Assembly: GCA_938004235.1 (NCBI GenBank) | Contig: CALKWL010000355.1 | Span: forward strand, 1-11,481 | Length of the DNA: 11,481 bases | Source: an uncultured Gammaproteobacteria bacterium | GTDB lineage: Bacteria > Pseudomonadota > Gammaproteobacteria > Halothiobacillales > Halothiobacillaceae | Direction of reading: 5' to 3' | In this document: piece after piece, positions 1-5,734 of the stretch | Layout of the letters: every line of letters begins with the position of its first letter | Numbering within the stretch: position 1 is the first letter of the stretch | The notes under the pieces: model-generated | Databases searched by the model: none | Seen by the model: the letters and a program-made list of their open reading frames with translations, nothing else | Told to the model about the DNA's origin: nothing | Made by a program: the position numbers and the translations under genes

Positions 1-45
1 GATTGACTGACGTGACTGGAGTTCAGACGTGTGCTCTTCCGATCT
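1..45. other. Illumina TruSeq adapter remnant (sequencing artefact)
   Basis: Bases 12-45 match the 34-nt Illumina index-side (read 2) adapter, which ends in gctcttccgatct. Read on the minus strand, the insert is followed by the adapter starting AGATCGGAAGAGC, then an 8-nt block GTCAGTCA where the i7 index belongs, then ATC, which is the start of the P7-side sequence. This is the exact layout of a TruSeq read-through. The bases are not from the organism and mark an untrimmed contig end. Translations across it give peptides such as GVQTCALPI on the plus strand and DRKSTRLNSSH on the minus strand, both familiar artefact peptides in protein databases. Confidence 0.97.
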
Positions 46-977
46 GCTTCATACACGTACCGGTCACCTACATTCGCCCGCTGAAACCCGATGCCAAGCC
101 GTTCAACAGCCAACTGCAAGCCAAGATTACTCATCAGCGTACCGACCACACCGCCGCAATAACCTCCTTGCTCTACGCGATCTCGAACGATAGCAAACAG
201 TAAGTCGTCACCATCAAGCACAGCCCCCGTTTCATCGACCATGATGACCCGATCGCCGTCGCCATCAAAGGCGATCCCCATATCGGCGCCTTTCTCAAGC
301 ACTGCGGCACGCAGACTCTGTGGATGCGTGGAGCCGCAATCAGCATTAATGTTAAAGCCATCCGGCATCACGCCGATCGTATCAACCTGCGCACCCAATT
401 CAGCAAACACCTTGGGCGCGACATGGTAGGTTGCGCCATGTGCGCAATCCAGCACGACATGCAGTCCAGCCAGACTGGAACCCAAGGGCAAGGTAGCCTT
501 ACACGACTCAATATAGCGCCCGGCAGCGTCATCAATCCGCTTGGCCTTACCCAAACATTCAGGAGCCACCACTTCCAAGGGGCAATCCATCAATGACTCA
601 ATGGCTTGCTCATCCGCATCGCTCAATTTATTTCCCGACGCACTGAAAAACTTGACGCCGTTGTCATCGAATGGGTTATGTGAGGCAGAAATCACCACCC
701 CCGCTGAGGCGCGCAAGGTACGGGTCAAATAGGCGATCGCCGGCGTAGGCATCGGCCCCAGCAAGCGCACATCCACACCTGCCGCAATCAACCCCGCTTC
801 CAGCGCAGACTCCAGCATATACCCAGAAATGCGCGTGTCCTTGCCCATCACAATCTTGCGCGCCCCGGATTGCGCCAAAACCTTGCCAGCCGCCCAGCCC
901 AGCTTCAATGCCACATCTGGCGTCATCGGCCATTGCCCTACCCGCCCGCGAATTCCGTCCGTACCAAAAAACTTCAT
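46..977 (-). CDS. glmM: Phosphoglucosamine mutase GlmM, 3'-truncated by contig end
   Basis: GlmM interconverts glucosamine-6-phosphate and glucosamine-1-phosphate in the cytoplasm, on the route to UDP-GlcNAc for peptidoglycan and LPS. The ATG at 977 follows a GAGGGGG Shine-Dalgarno, and the protein opens MKFFGTDGIRG, the family N-terminus. The phosphoserine loop SASHNP has its catalytic serine at residue 99. The Mg-binding loop DGDGDR starts at residue 238. The last genomic residues read VGDRYVYEA near residue 311. The family is about 445 residues long, so the sugar-binding ENSGH loop and the C-terminal phosphate-binding domain are missing. The loss is technical, because the frame runs straight into adapter sequence at base 45. 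The gene lies 25 bp after folP, the usual order, and is probably co-transcribed with it. Confidence 0.96.
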
Positions 978-1002
978 GCAGCCCCCTCAAAAACCGTATC
1001 AA

Positions 1003-1821
1003 TCACACAAGGCCTAACCATACCCGTACGGCCTCGACCGTGGGTTTAACAGCGTGCACACGCAAGATCCGCGCACCGCGCTCAAGCGCCATGACATGCG
1101 CGGCAAGCGATCCCGCATCGCGTTCCGCCGGAATAGGCTGACCAATCAAATCACCAATCATGCGTTTACGCGACACCCCGACCAGCACAGGGTAACCATG
1201 CTGCGCCAGACGAGGCAGCGCCCTGAAAAGAGTGCGATTGTGCGCAAAGCCCTTGCCAAAACCAAATCCTGGATCAATGACTATGGCGTTTGATGAAATA
1301 CCGCGTTTAAGACAAGCCTGTACACGCTCAAGCAGGAAACCCTCCACCTCAGCTGTCACATCCACGTATTGCGGATCATTCTGCATCTGCCCAGGCTCAT
1401 CAGGCATGTGCATAAGGCACAACGCCACGGGAAGCTCGGTCGCCACGTCCAAAGCACCATGACGTCGCAAGGCGCGCACATCATTTATCAGCGACACGCC
1501 CAGACGCAGACCCTCGCGCATCACATCAGGCGAGCTCGTATCCAGCGACAAAGGCACAGGCGCTCCGCGCAAACCTTCCAGAACCGCTCCCAAACGATCC
1601 AACTCTTCTGCGGCGCTCACAGGAGCCGCGCCGGGTCGTGTGGATTCAGCGCCGAGATCCAACATGTCTACGCCGTCCGCGATCATTTGCTCCGCCTGCG
1701 CCAGCGCCAAATCACGCGCAAAAAAACGACCCCCATCCGAAAAGGAATCAGGGGTCAGATTGATAATACCCATGACGCGAGGGCGCTCTTGCACCCACAC
1801 CTGCACATTAAATACGCCCAT
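1003..1821 (-). CDS. folP: Dihydropteroate synthase FolP
   Basis: FolP condenses 6-hydroxymethyl-7,8-dihydropterin pyrophosphate with p-aminobenzoate to give 7,8-dihydropteroate in folate synthesis. It is the sulfonamide target. The 272-residue product is near the E. coli length of 282. Visible motifs are GIINLTPDSFSDGG (N21 binds the pyrophosphate metal), DLGAESTRPG near 56-64, LDT (D94), IND (N113), IDPGFGFGK (D183), SRK (K219) and RVH (R254, H256). The common RVHDV signature reads RVHAV here, with Ala257 replacing Asp. The ATG at 1821 has no obvious Shine-Dalgarno and sits 24 bp after the ftsH stop, in the same frame, so translation may depend on ftsH traffic. The next in-frame ATG, at residue 17, would cut into the first strand and is less likely. 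Confidence 0.96.
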   Translation of the reverse strand: MGVFNVQVWVQERPRVMGIINLTPDSFSDGGRFFARDLALAQAEQMIADGVDMLDLGAESTRPGAAPVSAAEELDRLGAVLEGLRGAPVPLSLDTSSPDVMREGLRLGVSLINDVRALRRHGALDVATELPVALCLMHMPDEPGQMQNDPQYVDVTAEVEGFLLERVQACLKRGISSNAIVIDPGFGFGKGFAHNRTLFRALPRLAQHGYPVLVGVSRKRMIGDLIGQPIPAERDAGSLAAHVMALERGARILRVHAVKPTVEAVRVWLGLV

Positions 1822-1845
1822 AACTAGCTTTATCGGAACAACACA

Positions 1846-3789
1846 TCAGTGTTGACTGGCAGCATCACCGACAGAACTGGACACAGCATCCTTGTCCCGC
1901 GCAGAGTCCTCTGAGCTCACCCCTCCGCCGCCCGACTGGGGCGGATTACTACTTCCATCCTCACCCCAACCCTTCGGCTCACCAGGTTCACGGCGCGCCA
2001 TCAGATTGTCAATTTGCGGCAAGTCGATGGTTTCATACTTCAGCAACGCCTCGGACATGCTGTGCAAAATATCCATGTTCTCGATCAGAATACTGCGCGC
2101 ACGCTCATAGTTGCGATCAATGATCGCCCGTACTTCAGCGTCGATCAGGTGCGCCGTTTCATCAGATACATTCTTGTGCTGAGTCACGCTGCGCCCGAGG
2201 AAAACCTCACCCTCTTCCTCCATGTAGCTCAAGGTGCCGAGTTTTTCCGACATGCCCCACTTGGTCACCATATTGCGCGCAATTTCAGTAGCGCGCTCAA
2301 TATCGTTGGATGCCCCTGTCGTCACCGCATCCGTGCCAAAAATCAGCTCTTCCGCCAAACGTCCGCCGAACAGGGTAGAAAGCTGACTTTCCAGCTTGCG
2401 CTTGCTGTAACTGTAACGATCCTGTTCCGGCAGGAACATAGTCACACCCAGCGCACGGCCGCGCGGAATAATGCTGACCTTGTACACGGGATCATGCTCA
2501 GGAACCAGACGACCGATAATCGCGTGACCGGCTTCATGGTAAGCCGTGAGCTTCTTCTCTGCGTCGCTCATCAGGATCGAGCGACGCTCAGTCCCCATAA
2601 TGAGCTTGTCCTTGGCCCACTCCATGTCGGTCATGGACACTTCCTGACGACCAGAGCGCGCCGCCCGCAGCGCAGCTTCGTTGACCAGATTGGCAAGATC
2701 GGCACCAGAGAAACCTGGCGTACCGCGCGCAATATTCATGGCGCTCACATCACTTGCCGCCGGAACCTTGCGCAAATGCACCTTGAGAATCTGCTCACGA
2801 CCACGCACATCTGGCAGGCCAACCACGACCTGACGGTCAAAACGCCCCGGACGCAGCAAAGCCGGGTCAAGCACATCCGGACGGTTCGTGGCGGCAATCA
2901 CAATGATGCCTTCGTGACCGTCAAAACCATCCATCTCGACCAGCATCTGGTTAAGGGTCTGCTCCCGCTCATCGTTACCGCCGCCCAAGCCTGCACCGCG
3001 CTGACGACCGACAGCATCGATTTCGTCGATAAAGATGATGCAAGGCGCGTTTTTCTTGGCCTGCTCAAACATGTCGCGCACCCGCGCAGCACCCACGCCC
3101 ACGAACATCTCGACGAAATCCGAACCCGAAATACTGAAGAACGGAACCTTGGCTTCACCGGCAATCGCCTTAGCCAACAGCGTCTTACCTGTTCCCGGAG
3201 GGCCGACCATCAGCACGCCGCGCGGAATTTTGCCGCCAAGGCGCTGAAATTTACCGGGGTCACGCAGAAAATCTACCAGCTCGGCGACATCCTGCTTGGC
3301 CTCATCACAGCCAGCCACATCGGCAAATGTCACCTTGATTTGGTCTTCGCCCATCAGACGCGCACGGCTCTTACCAAAGCTCAGCGCACCGCCGCGCCCT
3401 CCTCCCTGCATCTGGCGCATAAAAAACACCCAGATGCCGATCAGCAGCAGGAAGGGGAACCACTGGATGAACAGCGTCATAAGCAAAGACGGGCGCTCAG
3501 GGGGAACAGCATTAATCGTCACGCCTGCATTAAGCAAGTCACCGATCATTGCGCGATTATCCGACTCTGGGCTGTAAGTCACGAACTCGCTGCCTGAGGT
3601 TGTCTTGCCGCGAATCACATTACCTTCGATGTGCACGCGTTGAACCGCACCAGACTTCACATCACTGATGAACTGGGAATAAGCCAAAGGCGGGCTGGAA
3701 GCGGTACGGCTCTGGAAGCTGTTAAACACCGTCATCAATACGATGGCGATCACAAACCAGAGAAGTAAATTCTTAACCAAGTCGTTCAA
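1846..3789 (-). CDS. ftsH: ATP-dependent zinc metalloprotease FtsH (TTG start)
   Basis: FtsH is the inner-membrane AAA+ protease that degrades misfolded membrane proteins and regulators such as LpxC and sigma-32 in E. coli. From the TTG at 3789 the product has 647 residues (E. coli 644). Two membrane segments lie near residues 6-24 and 103-124, flanking a periplasmic domain. Walker A GPPGTGKT is at 196-203, Walker B FIDE at about 254-257, the SRH arginines in LRPGRFDR at 313 and 316, the zinc motif HEAGH at 418-422, and the third zinc ligand Asp is near 496. The tail is low-complexity, rich in Gly and Ser. The TTG is preferred because GAGG lies 7 nt upstream and the protein then starts MNDLVKNLLLW as in homologues. 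An in-frame ATG at 3810 and an upstream start at 3855 have poorer ribosome sites. Confidence 0.96.
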   Translation of the reverse strand: MNDLVKNLLLWFVIAIVLMTVFNSFQSRTASSPPLAYSQFISDVKSGAVQRVHIEGNVIRGKTTSGSEFVTYSPESDNRAMIGDLLNAGVTINAVPPERPSLLMTLFIQWFPFLLLIGIWVFFMRQMQGGGRGGALSFGKSRARLMGEDQIKVTFADVAGCDEAKQDVAELVDFLRDPGKFQRLGGKIPRGVLMVGPPGTGKTLLAKAIAGEAKVPFFSISGSDFVEMFVGVGAARVRDMFEQAKKNAPCIIFIDEIDAVGRQRGAGLGGGNDEREQTLNQMLVEMDGFDGHEGIIVIAATNRPDVLDPALLRPGRFDRQVVVGLPDVRGREQILKVHLRKVPAASDVSAMNIARGTPGFSGADLANLVNEAALRAARSGRQEVSMTDMEWAKDKLIMGTERRSILMSDAEKKLTAYHEAGHAIIGRLVPEHDPVYKVSIIPRGRALGVTMFLPEQDRYSYSKRKLESQLSTLFGGRLAEELIFGTDAVTTGASNDIERATEIARNMVTKWGMSEKLGTLSYMEEEGEVFLGRSVTQHKNVSDETAHLIDAEVRAIIDRNYERARSILIENMDILHSMSEALLKYETIDLPQIDNLMARREPGEPKGWGEDGSSNPPQSGGGGVSSEDSARDKDAVSSSVGDAASQH

Positions 3790-3796
3790 AGCAAAA

Positions 3797-3800
3797 CCTC
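3797..3800 (-). promoter_or_regulatory. ftsH: Ribosome-binding site fixing the ftsH TTG start
   Basis: On the minus strand GAACGAGG is followed by TTTTGCT and then TTG AAC GAC. The 7-nt spacing supports initiation at TTG 3789. The upstream ATG at 3810 is preceded by CATTATCCAGCCTGCA, which has no purine-rich element. Confidence 0.7.
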
Positions 3801-3854
3801 GTTCCAGCATTGCAGGCTGGATAATGGAGCGAAAGGACACATTGAATTCGAGCA

Positions 3855-4478
3855 CTATACCATGCGCGGGTTCCGCGCCAGGGCATAAACCTCGCGAGAG
3901 CGCGCGCGTGAAGCGTCGGGTTTGCGCATGGTGACACTGACAAATTGTTTGCGCAATTCGCGCACATACTCATCAAACCCCGCACCTTGGAACAATTTTA
4001 TGAGAAACACGCCGTCGGCTCCAAGCACCTGGCGAGAAAAATCAAGCGCCAATTCAGCAAGATACATCGAGCGCGGCTGATCCACGCCGTCATGTCCGCT
4101 CATATTGGGCGCCATATCGGACAAGACCACATCAACCGTACGCCCATCCAGACGCTGCATGAGGCTCTCCAGCACGGATGCTTCAGTGAAATCGCCTTGA
4201 ATGACGTCTACATCGGCAAAGCTGTCCATGGGAAGAATATCCAGCGCAAAAATACGCCCCTTATCTCCCAGCAAGCCCGCAACATACTGCGTCCAGCCGC
4301 CCGGCGCGGCGCCCAGATCGACCACAACCTGCCCCGGACGCAGAAGGCGGTCACGTTCCTGGATTTCAATCAGCTTGTACACTGCGCGCGAACGCCATCC
4401 CTCACGCTGGGCGCGCTGCACATAGGGATCGGTGAAATGCTCATGCAGCCAGCGCTGGCTGCTTACGGTACGTTTCAA
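3855..4478 (-). CDS. rlmE: 23S rRNA (uridine 2552-2'-O) methyltransferase RlmE/FtsJ (TTG start)
   Basis: RlmE methylates the 2'-OH of U2552 in the 23S rRNA A-loop using S-adenosylmethionine, a late step in 50S maturation. From TTG 4478 it has 207 residues (E. coli 209). The SAM-binding motif DLGAAPGGW starts at residue 54. The K-D-K-E catalytic tetrad is intact at K35, D121 (SDMAPNMSG), K161 (IKLFQG) and E196 (SRARSREVY). No ATG or GTG is available: an in-frame stop lies at 4503-4505 and the first ATG is inside the catalytic domain, so a TTG start is forced. TTG 4478 has GGAG six bases upstream, whereas TTG 4490 falls inside the T-run of a terminator. ftsH starts 65 bp downstream, the classical rlmE-ftsH pairing. 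Confidence 0.95.
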   Translation of the reverse strand: MKRTVSSQRWLHEHFTDPYVQRAQREGWRSRAVYKLIEIQERDRLLRPGQVVVDLGAAPGGWTQYVAGLLGDKGRIFALDILPMDSFADVDVIQGDFTEASVLESLMQRLDGRTVDVVLSDMAPNMSGHDGVDQPRSMYLAELALDFSRQVLGADGVFLIKLFQGAGFDEYVRELRKQFVSVTMRKPDASRARSREVYALARNPRMV

Positions 4479-4484
4479 TGCCTG

Positions 4485-4488
4485 CTCC
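4485..4488 (-). promoter_or_regulatory. rlmE: Ribosome-binding site for rlmE TTG start
   Basis: Minus strand reads GGAG, then CAGGCA, then TTG AAA CGT. It selects TTG 4478 over TTG 4490 and begins directly after the T-run of the preceding terminator. Confidence 0.6.
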
Positions 4489-4522
4489 AAAAAAACAAGG
4501 CATCAGCCAACATGCCGATGCC
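4489..4522 (-). terminator. Rho-independent terminator between the PCu(A)C gene and rlmE
   Basis: The minus-strand transcript has the stem GGCATCGGC, loop ATGTTG, and return arm GCTGATGCC. That is nine pairs including one G-U. TTGTTTTTTT follows directly. The plus strand has no T-run after the hairpin, so the signal acts only on minus-strand transcription. It closes the oxidase and copper cluster, yet it ends where the rlmE ribosome-binding site starts. Confidence 0.85.
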
Positions 4523-4536
4523 TGCGTAGATTGGGA

Positions 4537-4565
4537 CTTATACCGACAAAATCAAGCTGTGCCCA
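4537..4565 (-). promoter_or_regulatory. Candidate sigma-70-like promoter for rlmE
   Basis: In the 45-bp gap upstream of the terminator hairpin, minus-strand TGGGCA (4560-4565) and TATAAG (4537-4542) are separated by 17 bases. They match the -35 and -10 consensus at 4 of 6 and 5 of 6 positions. A start about 7 bases past the -10 would put the terminator hairpin inside the rlmE leader. The match was found by eye, and chance is a real alternative. Confidence 0.3.
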
Positions 4566-4567
4566 GC

Positions 4568-5023
4568 TCAATGTCCCTGCATTTTTTGCATGCGCTGCAT
4601 CATGTCGGCACGTTTTTTCACCGGAACTTGCACCGTCATTTGAGCGCCGCCTTCAAAGTCCAGACGCACAGGAATGACGTCCCCTGCTTTTGGACGCGGA
4701 TCCTGCACGCCAATCAGCATGATGTGATAGCTGCCGGGCTTGAGCGTAAGGCTTCCCATGGCAGGGATTTCAAGTTTGTCCTGCTTGAGCATTTTGTGCA
4801 TTCCATCGATTTCTACTGACTTGTGCAGCTCAATGGTATTAAAGCCCGGCGCAAATGCGTTCACAACATTAACGACCTTGTCGTCGTCATTTTCAATCAC
4901 CATGAACGCGGCCATAGCCTGCGCGTTGGGTGGGGCTTCGGGAATCCAGGCATCCACCACCTTAATCTCCGCCATCACGGACAAGGGCAACAGCATGGCC
5001 GCCGCAAACATCAACTTGCGCAT
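4568..5023 (-). CDS. Periplasmic copper chaperone PCu(A)C
   Basis: PCu(A)C proteins bind Cu(I) in the periplasm and pass it to the CuA site of oxidase subunit II, or to SCO proteins. The 151-residue product has a signal peptide, MRKLMFAAAMLLPLSVMA, with likely cleavage before EIKV. The copper motif HX10MX21HXM is exactly conserved at H67, M78, H100 and M102. The C-terminus is a Met-rich tail ending MMQRMQKMQGH. The ATG at 5023 is chosen because GAGTGAGG lies just upstream; a longer reading from GTG 5035 would swallow that site. It begins 8 bp after the SCO stop, so the two are surely co-transcribed, and it is the last gene before a strong terminator. Recognition of the family is secure; delivery to this oxidase is inferred from context. 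Confidence 0.92.
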   Translation of the reverse strand: MRKLMFAAAMLLPLSVMAEIKVVDAWIPEAPPNAQAMAAFMVIENDDDKVVNVVNAFAPGFNTIELHKSVEIDGMHKMLKQDKLEIPAMGSLTLKPGSYHIMLIGVQDPRPKAGDVIPVRLDFEGGAQMTVQVPVKKRADMMQRMQKMQGH

Positions 5024-5031
5024 GGAACACC

Positions 5032-5691
5032 TCACTCGTTAATTACAGTACGAAACGCCTTAACCATGGCCACTGGATCATGAGGGGTAGGAAACACGCC
5101 GACCACGCTTGCTTCAGGGCTGACCAAGAGTATGGATGTTGTATGGTTAATCAAGTAGGAGGTTGAGGCCGCATCATTGGCCGTAGGCAGTGCAGCTTTT
5201 TCCCAGCCGACACCCAAGGGCTTGGCCATGATCGACAATTCGGTCTGCGAACCAGTCACGCCGATGATTTTCGGGTCAAAATAAGTCACAAACTTCGCCA
5301 GTTGTTCGGGCGTATCGCGCTCAGGATCCACGGAAACAAACACCTGTTGCCACGAGGACTGCACACCTTCCTTGCGCAGCAGGTTCGCGATTTCCGCCAG
5401 CGCGCTGAGTTCAGTCGGGCAAACATCCGGGCACAAGGTGTAACCAAAATAGAGGAATGTCCATTTGCCCAGGAAATTTTTGCGCTCAAACGGCTTGCCG
5501 TCCATGCGCGTCAGCGTAGCTTCGGGCACCGGGATGGCCTGAGGCACCACGCGCATCACGGACTGATCGACAACCGTCGTCAGATCCACATTGGCGCGCT
5601 GCCATTTCAAGTACACCGCGATGCTTAGCGCGGCGATCAGAACCAAAAACACCGCGGCCGCAACCGGCGCATTACGACTTGGCTCGCTCAT
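5032..5691 (-). CDS. SCO1/SenC-family copper/thiol assembly protein
   Basis: SCO proteins are membrane-anchored thioredoxin-fold proteins that help build the CuA centre by thiol reduction, copper transfer or both. The 219-residue product has one N-terminal membrane segment at about residues 9-28 and a periplasmic domain. The metal site is complete: CPDVC at C87 and C91, and the histidine of INHTTS at H183. VDPERDTPE near 121 is also typical. The ATG at 5691 has AAGGGAG upstream. The alternative ATG at 5706 has only AT-rich sequence before it and would engulf that site. The gene follows the copper ATPase by 43 bp of AT-rich sequence with no clear terminator and precedes the PCu(A)C gene by 8 bp. 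Confidence 0.93.
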   Translation of the reverse strand: MSEPSRNAPVAAAVFLVLIAALSIAVYLKWQRANVDLTTVVDQSVMRVVPQAIPVPEATLTRMDGKPFERKNFLGKWTFLYFGYTLCPDVCPTELSALAEIANLLRKEGVQSSWQQVFVSVDPERDTPEQLAKFVTYFDPKIIGVTGSQTELSIMAKPLGVGWEKAALPTANDAASTSYLINHTTSILLVSPEASVVGVFPTPHDPVAMVKAFRTVINE

Positions 5692-5734
5692 GCTCACTCC
5701 CTTCATAAATTCTTAAATATGGAATCAGCTTAAT

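Noticed and set aside
3..203. 66-residue plus-strand frame beginning MTDVTGVQTCALPI
   Set aside because: Its first part is adapter translation, and the rest is antisense to glmM.
2014..3597. 527-residue open frame on the plus strand opposite ftsH
   Set aside because: It is antisense to a fully motif-supported FtsH, shows no recognisable domain, and is rich in His, Arg, Gln and Thr as expected for a shadow of codon-biased sequence. No ribosome site was seen.
5692..5734. AT-rich gap between the ATPase and SCO genes as a promoter or operator
   Set aside because: Only a weak 4-bp inverted repeat (ATTC...GAAT) and no -35/-10 pair with proper spacing were seen.
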